Shown: positions 25,231-36,324 of the stretch, piece by piece
Position numbering within the stretch: position 1 is the stretch's first letter
Layout of the letters: the number at the start of each line of letters is the position of its first letter
Assembly: GCA_038496675.1 (NCBI GenBank)
Contig: CM076650.1
Location: 22,091,627-22,155,626 of the forward strand
Source: Rachycentron canadum
Lineage: Eukaryota > Chordata > Actinopteri > Carangiformes > Rachycentridae
Reading direction: 5' to 3'
Length of the DNA: 64,000 nt
Notes under the pieces: model-generated
Told to the model about the DNA's origin: nothing
What the model saw: the letters and a program-made list of their open reading frames with translations, nothing else
Database searches by the model: none
Program-made: the position numbers and the translations under genes

Positions 25231-26510
25231 CATTCATTAGTAGTACTGCTTATTCATGGTCCAATTTTCACCAACAATGAATGTTTACTTTTCTAACCTG
25301 TCTTTCCCTAATCCGACCCATACCACAGTTGCCAAACACCGATTTTTGTTAAAAGCAAAAGAATTGGAAAACATTTATGGTTTATCTCCCAATAGGGTTG
25401 AAAAATAACATGAGGCATGATGGGCTGCGGGTTGTGTCTTGCCATCGAAAACATATCTGGCTTTCTCAGATATTTTGTGTTAGCGACACATCTCTGTTTT
25501 TGCACGGCAGCGATAGAACAGAGCGTTATTCATTGTATATCCAATGTCAGGCCTTCTTACCCACACAGAAACTACCACCCACCTTTCTGGACCCTCCACC
25601 ATGTGAAGTGCTGAGCCTTAAAAAAAAAAAAAAAAAAAATACTGGTAGCTGTTACCTTAATCTCCTGTTCCCTGAAATGTTCAGACACGGACAGCAGGAT
25701 GTCGGTGGACAGCTTCTATTTACGCCGCAAGTGCAGCAGAGGTTGAAATTATGAATTGCTTTGCTGATCCGTAATGGATTTAGTTCAAGTCAGAGATTCA
25801 TTGCCGCTGATAATGTGGTTCGTTAATTTTTTTTTTCTTCTAACAGGAGGTGTCATGTCACTGTTCAAAAGGTGTTTTACCGCATACAGTGAACGCATCG
25901 TTGTTTATTATGCCATGACATTTATTTCTGGTTCAGATGATGGGGGTATGGTCAGCGCAGTTGAAATATGCTGTGATAAAGATTTGGTCGTGTTTGCAAT
26001 AAACACCTCCAACGTGCAGCGAGGACTGAGCGGGAGGATGTGGACCGAGGACTAAATATACTCCACGCAGACTTTTGTAATTGTTCAGAAAGTTGAACTT
26101 GAGCAGAGCGACAGCGGTGAAAAACAAAACTGTCTCCATAACTGTGTCATACTCTTTCAGCTCTCGCACACAATTTACTGCTGTTTTCATTATGTTCTGA
26201 GGAGTCTGTATGTGAAGATTACCATGATTACAATGATAATTCAGTCCCTTTTATGAAATCTTATTACACTTAGCCTTCTGAGTCTAATAAATATGGTTGC
26301 AGCTTCTAATCTAATATTCTCTTCAGTATTACATTCTGTCATCGTTGTTGTTACAATATTTATGAAAAAAAAACAAAACACCAACACACTCCAGCTATAG
26401 CTTTACAATTGCATCTCCGATTGCCCTCCTATTGTGCTATTTTCAAATTTAGTTGTTTGTAAAATACCTTTAATTTTTTTTCTCATTAAAACACCATCAA
26501 AAATAAATAA
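25225..26510. other. Gene-free stretch
   Basis: An A tract of 20 lies at 25620-25639. Several short open frames here have no recognisable family. An ATAAAT-rich piece precedes the piggyBac element. Confidence 0.5.
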
Positions 26511-26800
26511 ATAATTACTGTCACAATCTGTCATGTTATAGGTCAAATTTGACCCGGTTGTAACTATCATGAATAACACAGGTAATGTGTAGTAACATTT
26601 CTATTCTGTTTCATGGCAGGAAGGCACATTGACTTGAATTCGGTTGTAGAGAGCAACACAGCAAATCTGATCCCACGCACACCCCACTGCTCTCTCTCTT
26701 TCCCTCACACGCCACACACACAAGAACACATGCACATTCACACAATCCTATGATCTGTCACCTATAGAAAAGGTCATTCTTGACACGACCAACATGGAAG

Positions 26801-27236
26801 TGAGACCAGTGTTTGGGAACAGCTGGAGGGAGATTGACACATGTTGTTTCCAATACATGCTGAAACTTAAACAAATCCAACAGCGATAGCTCTTCCAGTA
26901 CATGTAAGGCTGAAACAGGCCGGGCTATTTTCCCCTGCAACTATGTCACTTCAAACTGTTGGTATTTTTAGGTGAGACGGGGTTGGCTCATTGTGAGAAG
27001 GACAAACTTAAGTTCAGCCGTCAGAGATGTTTGGGACAAATGGGTGGGGCTACAATCCAGGACCCGGGGTTGTGGTAGATGAACGTCTGGTCCCGTACGC
27101 TCTCATTAAGATCGGAGAACATGCCGTCGAAATCTGGGCAGCTTGTGACACAAAGAGCAGCTATGGAATATACAAATATATACATGTATACTTATTGTAT
27201 AGGAGAGATAGTGGTCAGTTTCTACCAATAACATAA
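26801..27236 (+). pseudogene. piggyBac transposase relic (frameshifted)
   Basis: Pieces of the piggyBac/PGBD transposase appear in the right order on the plus strand, in different frames. Near 26801 there is NMEVRPVFGNSWREID, like the N-terminal MEG.RVFGD.W..ID region. At 26909 comes AETGRAIFP, and one frame over at 26943 MSLQTVGIFR. At 27017 comes AVRDVWDKWV, and after another +1 shift at 27051 YNPGPGVVVDERLVP. The last frame stays open to 27236 and includes EIWAACDTKSSY. The first two catalytic aspartates of the DDD triad are still coded (GAT at 27078-27080, GAC at 27147-27149). The block between them is shorter than usual and scrambled. The C-terminal third, with the third aspartate and cysteine-rich domain, is absent. 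The gene is dead. Confidence 0.85.
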
Positions 27237-27767
27237 CAGATGTAATGACAATTGCTCACGTTAATATATAAAAAAAATATAAAACAAATTATTGAAATAA
27301 ATCGATCAATTGTAACCTATTGTAAATTAAAAATGACTCAGACAGTTGAGAAAGGAGACAGGTCAGTTCCAATTATTTCCTGTTACTGTGTAAAGTGTTT
27401 GTTAACACCTCCACCTCCCTTTAGGAGACGACCCGAGATTATGACTGATTCTTTCGCCCCATAGTCACTGAAATGATTTTTTATTTGAGACCTGTTTCTC
27501 TCTCAGCAACAAACTCCCACGAGATATCGCAACACAGATCGTCTCTCTGTCAGTTCTGGTCCGGTTTCACTGCTGCAGATGTCGCTTACCAACCACAGAG
27601 GTTTCTAGGAACTTATAGGTGAAACCATGAATCAAAACTTAAATAAAACTTTGCTGAATGATACTATTGTAGTGATGATCATTTAACTGTTTATGGCAGG
27701 AAAAGGTAGCGTATGTTGCTGCTTGTAATGCGTTATCTTTGGTATGCTTAGGTTAAATGAGGTTAAG

Positions 27768-27768
<1 letters not shown>

Positions 27769-27816
<48 letters not shown>

Positions 27817-27817
27817 N

Positions 27818-27909
<92 letters not shown>
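27769..27909. repeat. (CA)n(TA)n compound microsatellite
   Basis: About 60 CA units with one N at 27817 and one AAA interruption near 27874, then (TA)9. It abuts the left inverted arm of the Tc1-like element and seems to have replaced its outermost bases. Confidence 0.97.
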
Positions 27910-28893
27910 CAATGCTATAATGACTAATAATTATTTCTCAGTCTCTTTATTAGAATACAACCAGAAAATACAGGAAATGTGTAGCAGTATTAAAAAACAG
28001 AAAAAGAAAAACAGAAAAAACAGCTTCTATAGGCTAAAGTGTCAAGTATTCAGTGTGACCTCCTCTTACATTTGAGCAACAGCAGGGACCTGGCTCCTAA
28101 AGCTAAATGGAATGGAGCCATAATTAATGTCCTTGCTAACACCTGTATTTGTCCTATTTCATGTCAATGATACTCTCAGTCACATCATTCTATTCAAAAT
28201 GCCAAAGATCAGAGAATATGACAAAAAAAAAACATAATTTTGCATCAGCAAGGCCACACTCAAAGGGAAATCAGCAAACAAATTGCATGAAGCCAAGTTG
28301 ACCCTTCCACAGTCCAAAGAAGCTCGATCAGGAATGAGCTTTGTGGAAGGGCAGCAGCAAAGAAACTGAAGGGAAACTGGGTGAAAAGGCTAAGATATGC
28401 TAAAGCTCACAAAGACTGAAATGAAGACCAGTGGAAAAGAGTATTATGGAGGGAAGAGTCCAAGTTTGAAGTATTCAGTTTGTTTGATGATTTCCCTTTG
28501 AGAATGGCCTTGCTGATGCAAACTGATGATTTTATTATTCTTGCACAAACCTGGTGTAATGGACCTTTTTCACAGCATCATTTTGACATGAAATAGTCAA
28601 ATATAAATACAGGTGTTAGCAATGACATTAATTATGGCTCCATTCCATTTAGGTTTAAGAGCCTGGTCCCTGCTATTGCTCAAGTGTAAGGGAAGGTGAC
28701 ACTGAATACTTGACACTTTAGCCTGTTGCTGTTTTTTCTGTTTTTCTTTTTCTGTTTTTTAATACTACTACACATTTCTTGTATTTTCTGGTTATATTCT
28801 AATAAAGAGACTGAGAAATAATTATATATGGTCATTACAGCACTGATAAAACAACAAATCTAATGGAGGCCTAAGACATTTGCACAGTACTGT
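27910..28893. mobile_element. Tc1-like element with ~370-bp inverted arms
   Basis: The left arm (27910-28278) and the right arm (28482-28850) are inverted repeats of each other at roughly 80-90% by eye. Shared words include TTATTTCTCAGTCTCTTTAT, AATGGAATGGAGCCATAATT and GCATCAGCAAGGCCA. The right arm goes on to GCCTAAGACATTTGCACAGT and CTGTA at 28893, the terminal sequence typical of fish Tc1 elements. The corresponding outer 45 or so bases on the left are missing and abut (TA)n. Only about 200 bases of transposase-like sequence lie between the arms. It is a deletion derivative that could move only with enzyme supplied in trans, and it sits inside the piggyBac relic. Confidence 0.85.
28282..28481 (+). 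pseudogene. Tc1-like transposase fragment
   Basis: From about 28378 the frame reads WVKRLRYAKAHKD, a stop (TGA at 28414-28416), then NEDQWKRVLW and REESKFEVF. This matches the stretch of Tc1/mariner transposase ending in the first catalytic motif, usually W-S/T-D-E-S-K-F. Here the catalytic Asp position is Glu (GAA at 28453-28455). Upstream text in other frames resembles the preceding helix-turn-helix linker. The remaining catalytic domain is gone and the right inverted arm starts directly after it. Confidence 0.8.
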
Positions 28894-29239
28894 ACATATT
28901 TTAAACATTTTACTTGATGATAATTCTTTTCTTTTTTCGGTGCTTGTTAGTGAATTTGAAGATGGGTAAAAATAGACCCAAAACACTAAAGGTGTTAATC
29001 CTTTTCTAACACATTAGGAGGTTAATATGTGTGTGTAGCGCCTCTGTCATTGTGTATTCTTGTCAGACAAGCAATGACACCACTCATTATAAAAAGCTTG
29101 TGTTTGCCAATGTTAGCGCCCCAGGTCTTAACTGTGGTTCAACCATTAAAGAAGGTGTCACAGAGAGGTATGGTAGATGGTTTCCTTTTTAGCCTTTGGA
29201 AAACTCACACACCAACCCCTGCACATGCAAACACAAGCC

Positions 29240-29255
29240 AAAAAAAAAAAAAAAA
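29240..29255 (+). repeat. (A)16 tract
   Basis: Homopolymer after CACAAGCC; no retroposed body seen. Confidence 0.9.
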
Positions 29256-29329
29256 TCAATGGTAGATGAATGATTAAACCCTGGCTAAAGTCCCATCAAA
29301 CAACACCAATATATTCTGACACTCTACAG

Positions 29330-29650
29330 TCAAGCGGCCTGAAAACAGAGGAGTATGTGCATCAGTGGCATTTCAACCAGCTAAAGTCATTGAAAGATAA
29401 ACGAAAAGAGCCATCGAAAGATCTTTAATGAAATAATTAGCTGTCAAAAGGCAGGCTGTGGAGCTGGCAAAGAATTCATCACGAGGAAGGGTAAAATCCC
29501 CCGGTTTATGTTATAATCCAAGCTTTCAGGGGCCTGGGTGATATGGGCCACTTTTTTCTTTGACTGCAGTTTGGCTGGATTAATTGACAGGCTTGTCACT
29601 TGAGTGAGAGCTGTTTGGAGCAGCTGGAAAGTCAGGACCTAAACGGGGAA
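29330..29650. promoter_or_regulatory. Candidate conserved noncoding element
   Basis: Repeat-free and balanced in composition, with clustered factor-like words: AATAATTAGCTGTCAAAAG and GGATTAATTGACAGGCTTG combine homeodomain ATTA cores with TGTCA/TGACAG (Meis/TGIF-type) sites. That pairing is common in developmental enhancers. Conservation has not been tested. Confidence 0.2.
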
Positions 29651-30250
29651 ATCTGTGGCTTAAAGAAATGGGTTGTAGCGCAGCCAATATTGGTGCCAGA
29701 AATCAAGCCCTGGTACGCATGAGAGCAGTGTGTGACTGACTTTGTGCATTTCTGTGTTTTCTCTATGAACATTCTGGTTGGTTGTAGCTGACGTCCCTGG
29801 CCTGCCATGAGTTGCAAGCCATTACAGAAGTGCGTATTAAAGACATGTAGAGTAAACGTCACTCTTCTTAGTCTTCAAGCCGTCAAACTATCTAATGGAG
29901 AGGAAAGGGACAACGGACCACAGGTCAGCTCTAGAGGATCAACTATAGACTTTAAGAAAAATTTAAATAAACAACCAACATCTCAAACAAACAAAACAAA
30001 AATGTATCTCTTACTGCTGTGATTATCACTACAATATGACTCCTGGGCCCACCCACGCATACACTCCCACAAGGATAACAGAGTCATAAACCATGGCCAC
30101 AGTCCAGTCTTTAGTTGGAACCAGAAGTTTGCTCTTTTCAAACACTAAAAATGTAAAATTAGGTCTCCAAACTGTTTTGTAACCCATGTAAAGATTTGTT
30201 TGTAATCAAGGTCAATGTCCAGATTTCTATCCTTCAGAATGATCTAAATG
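29651..30250. other. Gene-free stretch
   Basis: No element or gene recognised. The short frames at 29632-29862 (minus) and 29807-30022 (plus) overlap and have no family resemblance. Confidence 0.45.
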
Positions 30251-30255
30251 TAAAA

Positions 30256-30761
30256 TTTATCCCATAAGAACCCACAGTGACACAGGTGTCACAAGCCCTT
30301 TAAATGTTCTGGAGAGTTCCTTACACAGCTTTACCCTTAACCTTAACTCATGAAGTCCCTAAGTGACACATGCTGAACATCATGGTAGGTCATGTGACAG
30401 GTCATGTGACTTTGTGTTCCCATAACAACATTTCCAAGATGGTTGTGTGCCAGGTCACCACAAGGGGCAGAGCTAGATAAATTTAAAAAGGCTTGTTTTT
30501 TGTTAAAAGTAAGATTCAAGTATTTTAAGAATTCTAATGCTTACATAACAAGTCCTTTATTACATTTAACCTGTTGTAAACACACTAAATGAACAAATCC
30601 CATAAATATCATTGTAACATATGTAACATTTCAGATCAGGGGTGTATTTTGAAAAAAAAAATGCAATCAAGAAATGTGTTCTATGTGCTCTATTTAGTCT
30701 GTCCTATGACCCCCATAATTTTCCTTGAAGAAGAAATGGGTCCAGGTTCTTATGGGATAAA
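30256..30761. mobile_element. Non-autonomous DNA element (MITE-like), 17-bp TIRs
   Basis: TTTATCCCATAAGAACC at 30256-30272 reappears as an exact inverted copy at 30745-30761, enclosing a body of about 470 bases with no coding content. TTAT on the left and ATAA on the right would each be one change from TTAA if the true termini are CCCATAAGAACC, which would fit a piggyBac-mobilised MITE. If the TTTAT belongs to the TIR, another superfamily is possible. The superfamily is therefore open. Confidence 0.7.
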
Positions 30762-30764
30762 GGT

Positions 30765-33450
30765 GAAAACAAATTCTTACATGTGACTATACTGCCAGCA
30801 AGTTAAAAGACATGAAGACATCCACAATGGTGCCTTCATTTTTATTAATATGATAATGAACAGACTGTAATCCACATTTATTGGATGATAGTGTTAAGAA
30901 ATATTTATTATGTTTATTTGATTACAATTTCATATCAAAGCGTATTGAAGTTTTTTTTTTTTTTGTGCAATCTCAGAAAGTGGTTCCCTAATTAAGGATT
31001 TTCTATTTTTTATGTCTGGATCTTGTAACGCTGCATAGTTTATAAGTGAAATGTAGCCTCTGAGTATGTTAAGATGAAACTGGTGGATTAGTACATTGAG
31101 TGTCTCAGTGTCGGTTCTCAAATGCTCTTGTACTTGCAATTGTCCATTATTGCTGTGTCCAGGGTTAGAGTTAACTTCCTGTCAGCTTCCTGTCTCATGC
31201 CTCCCGACCAGCCGAAGACTCACATTCCGCCCTGCAACATAATGTCCTTCCCCGAACCTGGTCTTATCTCTCTGGTTTTTGAGGGTGAGTGGTAAATTCA
31301 AAGCCTGGGAAAACCTTCTTTAGCCTTTTGAAGTTCTCAGACCTGTTTGCGTGAAATCAATCGCAGGCACCTTTTTTTTTTTTCCTAATGCCTCACTTCA
31401 AAGTGCTGTCCTGTCCCACTGCTGGGGCTAAGACCTCCCTCCATTTTCATCAGTGGCACTCAGAGATTGGTGCCTCTCGGTTCTTAAGTAAGATTCTGCT
31501 CTCTGATTACACTTCCCCTAGTTGAGGGATTGTTAATGGAACATAAAAATAACTGACCCTGAAACTGTGGATGGCAGGGTGCATTATTTAACTACTCCTA
31601 CCATAGCCTCCAGGGAGGGAATGGAGGGAGGAGGATGAGAAGTAACAAATAAACAGAGAAAACAAGGGGAGAGAGCACATACATGACAGTCTCTGTGAGA
31701 CATTTCCCAGCTGTGGACAGTAGTGAAACTTTGCTTACCCATTACGAGGGACAAAAACAATTCTGCAGCTGCGCTACGTCCTTGTCTGAAACTTCCAGCC
31801 TACCTGTGCTTAGTGATAGTAATTCTTGTAGGGTCACACATCTTGATGTTTTTGTAATTGGTCTCCTGTGTGTAGATGTTGCTAGAACATTTGGAGTGCC
31901 TCAAGGCTCTGGATCTCTGTGTCTGCATGTGTTACTGTACAAACAGGTGTTGTGGGAGCAGAAAAAAAGGTGTAAAAGAAAAAAAGAACCAAAAAAAAAC
32001 AAAAAAAACAAAAACAATGGGGTGAGTGGCATAGGTTCACAGGGAAGCAATCCCACTGTTGATGTACAAGCTATTTCACGTCTGTTTCATGAATTATTAA
32101 CAGCAAAGCTCTTTTGTGTTTCCCATAACAAAAACAATGGAGAAAAGTGAGGGAAAACCGAGGGAAAGGTGGACTGTGTGTCTGTGTCTTATCCTCAGCA
32201 ATGCATAGTCTGTAAGTTCCTAACCTAAATACACAATAGTGTTCTTGTAATAAGTCTTTTCCTGGTTTAAATCTTGGAATAGTGCAAAATTTATGAACAG
32301 TCTTTTATACATTTGTATGATTCTAATATTATCAAGGATTTTGAGTTCCCCTCCACATCAAATGTAGGCTACATTTAACCTGAAATTGGCCTGTAGTCAA
32401 AATTTAATTTAGTTATTTATTTACATTTAGTTATTCCCTTTATAATTGGAAGGTCTGGATGGGACTTAGCATTAACAATACATTACAGTTTTTTGTCCAC
32501 AGCAGCAGTTCAGTGGTGTGATTACCTGTAAAACGTTATTTAAATACACCATAAACAAATGTTTTTGCTCAGCAAAGGCTCAATAATGAATTGAGAGTAT
32601 ACTTGCCACTGTGGCTATATTGTATTAGTGTTTAACTGGGCGCAACTGGGCTTTTTTGACAATTGCCCTTCACAGAGAAGACATCTGACATATAGTCAAT
32701 ACCTGCATTACTGATCCACATCCATGCTGGGATTAGTCCTGATCTCAATCTAGTGGATCAGCTTGAGGTTTTATTACTTTCTTTCTGGCTGGCACTGAGT
32801 TTTAGCCTGATTTGAAACATGATATGTTGACATATTTGAATGGAATCCAATTAAGTCTGTAGCTCAGACTCCCATGGAAGACAGCAGCGAGTTTTAATTG
32901 CCCACCCCGCTTACTTATGTTGCTACAGCTGTAGCAGGCTAGACAGAGAGCATTGTAGTCAGTTAGCTAATTAAGATAATGCTGCATGACCTGGTTTAAA
33001 CGCAGTCTTCAGCCTCTTTTGTGAAACAACAATGGCTATGCATGATGTCATGCATTTTAGACCATTTAGAAATGGTCTATGATTAGACTGAGGCTAAAGT
33101 CCAAGGTATAAGGTGATGTTCAATAAGACATAAAAGAGGAAGAATTGTGTTGCACTATGAAGCTAGTTAGCTATAGTGTATGCACTACTTCAAGCTGTAT
33201 GTTTCTATTCAATATTAGAGGAGAGAGGGTTTTGAGGCTATTGCCATGTTGAGTTTGGCTGGAGATTCCGCTACTGCATGGAGCTGTGAAGTCATTTTCT
33301 CCCGGTGGCCGCACAGGTTATAGTGACGTCCACATTTATCACATGACTCCCACTGGTTCGAAAATGCCTTTCACCGTATGCAATCATTGGAAAAGTAGCA
33401 GCTGTTAAACAGTAAACACATTGTTTTTTTAAGCGTCACAACCCCCACTG
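30765..33450. other. Gene-free stretch
   Basis: A T tract of 15 lies near 30950 and an A-rich patch at 31963-32020. A frame at 31683-32150 contains GVPQGS, a reverse-transcriptase-like word, but with no other supporting motif. Nothing else recognised. Confidence 0.5.
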
Positions 33451-33457
33451 TGGGAGG

Positions 33458-33662
33458 CAAGCACGGGCTCAGGTGCTCGGGATGGTCCAAAGACATGCAG
33501 GTTAGGTCACTTGGCGATTCAAAAAGTGCCCGTCGGTGTGCATGGGTGTTTGTCTCCATATGTCAGCCCTGTGATAGACTGGCCCTCGCCCATTCTCAGA
33601 TAGGATTGGCTCTAGCCACCCTGTAACCCTGTATGGATAAGCAGCATAGCTAATGGGTGGAT
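33458..33662 (+). mobile_element. tRNA-derived SINE, 5' truncated
   Basis: Lacks the tRNA head and starts near the GGTCCAAAGACATGCAGG word. It keeps GTGCATGGGTGTTTGTCTCC, GTGATAGACTGGCC, GATTGGCTCTAGCCACCC and the tail GATAAGCAGCATAGCTAATG followed by GGTGGATGA. An internal part of about 15 bases around the usual GACCTGTCCAGGGTGTACCC is missing. Confidence 0.8.
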
Positions 33663-33664
33663 GA

Positions 33665-34379
33665 TCTATTTGGTCCAGTGACATGTGGAAGAGCCATATG
33701 ATCACATTTTCTTTCCTTCTTTCATTTCCGAGCTTGGCCAGTTGAAGTCTCAGATGTGTATAGTTTCAACTGGCTTGCCTGGAGAAAGACTGCACACTCG
33801 ATGGGCACTACCTGATATAGGCTACTAGTGTCCTGGGCCAGCTTCCACACATAGGGGAAATACTGTACACAGAGCATGTGCTATCATGTGTGGGCCCTTT
33901 TTAATGGAAATTGCAGCCCCCCACGCATAACAGTGTCATATGAAATATGCTCCTTCACCTTGGAAGTGTGTTAGATTGTTAATGCTAATCTTTGCAGATT
34001 TTGTTTGAAATGAGCGCACTGATAAATCTAGTCACTACACGTTTCTGTTTTTTTTCTTTTCTTTTGAGGTAGTTCATATGCAAAAGCAGTTTTAAAAAGC
34101 AAGAAGTAGTAAAGGATGCTGTGATGGCACAAATGAGGGCAATATATATATATAAATTTAAAAAAAAACTCAAATTCATTTAATCACAAGTCCCTGCACA
34201 TATTCACAATAAGTCATTGCCATTCAGAGGAGAAGTGTGCTGACCATGATAAAGGACATCAGGTGTCTGACAGTATCTTTCACAAAGTCTGAGCATCCTT
34301 GGGTCTCGTCAGCTTGGTGCTCTCTGTGGACTTTCTGTATTCTGCTCTAGAGGGAAACCTTGAGCATGAGGGTCTGGTC

Positions 34380-34418
<39 letters not shown>

Positions 34419-36200
34419 GCACACACAGATTCACACACACACACACACACACACACATAGTTATGCATATAAGCCAGCATGTCTACAAACACACTGATGC
34501 CTGCACACACACGCTGGACTTATATTCTGAGCACAGAGAAACTTGCCTCCCCGCCCTCCCCACCACCACCTTCTCTTCCTCCCCCACGCTTCTCACTTCA
34601 GTGTCATCAAGGGGATCCAATTTCTATGTCTCCAGACGGGTTGTGGATCTCTCTGTGTCCATCTGTCTCTCCTCTTGTCTCGGCTTCTGCATGTGTTCTC
34701 CTCTCTTTTCCCTGCGCCTGACTCTCTCCCTCTCGCCGTCTGTTTGCCATTTATCTTCCTCTAAATGTAGTGAATTGTGGACTTAAGAGGTAAATTCAGT
34801 TCAGATAACAGCCGTAGAAATGACTAATTTGTGTTTCTCTCAGTTTCCCTCCCTTTTCTTTCTCCCCTCATATTTGTCTGCACCTGAGCATGAAATCACA
34901 TTGGTTTGCTATTGAACTTCGGACATCAATATGACACATGAAGACACGCGGAGTGATTTATTTATGTGTAATGAATTTGGAGCAGCAGGCTCCAGTAAGA
35001 AAAGACGAAAGGTTCAAAGCTTCAAGGGCTTCAAGGCATGAATCTATCTATCTACCAAACTGCAGCATTTATTTTTGTCATAAATGAGCAGACCTGTGAG
35101 TAATTAAAGTAGAAGATCACGCATCTGCTTATCACCAGCATCTTTTAAATAACCAACCGACCGCCCGGACACCTGGATTTTCTTAAGAGGGACAATTGCG
35201 TGTTGGATGAAAACACCAGAAAAACAAGGTTTATATTAATATTCAGAGAAATTTCTCAAGCGCCTGCAAGAGTGAGCATCCTTCTGTTAGCAGGCTCAAT
35301 TTCAACAGAAGATGTGATGTTTAAATGATTTGGCTTGTAAAAAATTGAAACCAAGCATGACCAGTGAGGTCAGAAGCTCTCCAGAAAAAAAATACCATGC
35401 TGCTGCAGAGAGTCTTTCATCTCCGATCTCAGAGTGTTCTCAGGTACCATACTCTGAGACGCTTAGTCCAACATGAACACTCACTCACATTTAAAATAAA
35501 ATGTTTCTTCTTTTTTTTTTTTCTTCTTTTTTACAAACACAGTCGCAAAATCCATCCTAAGTGGTGCACATGTTTTGATTCAATAGAGAATCTTATCTGT
35601 CCTGTGCTTCCACATACAATCAAAGAAATGTACTAGACATCATTTAGTATGATTTAGCCTGGGGCCTGAGTGTTCTGCTGCCTTCTTAAAAGGCTCCCTT
35701 TAAAAACATATGGTTTCTTTTCAAACCAATGAAGGATACAGACATACCTGAGACATACCCCCCCCCAAGCTTTATTCTGTTCTGCTCTGCAATTCCATGT
35801 GGTTTTTTTTTTCTTTTTCTTTTCTTCTCTGATCACTGATGACTGCCTGGGCTGAGAATAGACATGGACCTCAGGACATCAATGACTTCATCATTTAAAT
35901 ATCAACACATTGCCCTTATGTTACCTTATTTACATAGAGCCTGGACTTCATAGCTCCTCTCATGACAAGTCATGCAGTGTTTTTTCTTACGGTAGGGTGC
36001 CAAAACAACTGTGAAAGGATATTTTAAAGCTGCATTAATCAATATTTTTAGGACAGCTTATAACATACAATATAACATAATCAGGCTGCTAAGTGCAAAA
36101 TGAAAGGGGCGAGGTCATACCGACAAACCAGAGAGTTGCCACCCAGCGTTGCAGAACCCCTCAGCTCAACAAAGCATGTTGTCATCCTTCGCCTTCAGTC
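33665..36200. other. Gene-free stretch with CA tracts
   Basis: A compound (CA)n lies at 34383-34457. C/T-rich sequence follows at 34540-34760. Small homopolymers lie near 35512, 35759 (C) and 35803. No gene or element recognised. Confidence 0.5.
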
Positions 36201-36205
36201 GCATT

Positions 36206-36251
36206 GGTTTTCCTTTACGGTTGAGTGCACCTCAACCGTAAAGGAAAAACC
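36206..36251. repeat. 20-bp stem hairpin with 5-base loop
   Basis: GGTTTTCCTTTACGGTTGAG, the loop TGCAC, and the reverse complement CTCAACCGTAAAGG followed by AAAAACC. The arms match over 20 bases with one extra A. It is not followed by an obvious terminator-like feature and is not explained by the elements nearby. Confidence 0.85.
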
Positions 36252-36324
36252 ACAGCAGCAAACCAAATCCAGCAGCAAACAACCCATACTGAGTTCCCAA
36301 CTACTTAGTGAACATGGCAGACCA

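Larger units (their letters stand above)
26515..28998 (+). mobile_element. Decayed piggyBac-type DNA transposon with nested insertions
   Basis: The outer limits are inferred from similar terminal words: TTATAGGTCAAATTTGACCC at about 26537-26556 on the left and, reading inwards from the right, GGGTCTATTTTTACCC (complement of 28964-28979). The right end carries TTAA at 28995-28998, the tetranucleotide that piggyBac elements duplicate; the matching left site at 26515 is TTAC, one step away. Transposase relics at 26801-27236 confirm the family. Inside the element lie a (CA)n(TA)n tract at 27769-27909 and a whole Tc1-like element at 27910-28893. Without those, the body is only about 1.4 kb, so it is internally deleted as well as decayed. 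Confidence 0.7.

Noticed and set aside
33350..33362. GGTTCGAAA as a tRNA B box
   Set aside because: No A box at the right distance and no cloverleaf can be drawn around it.
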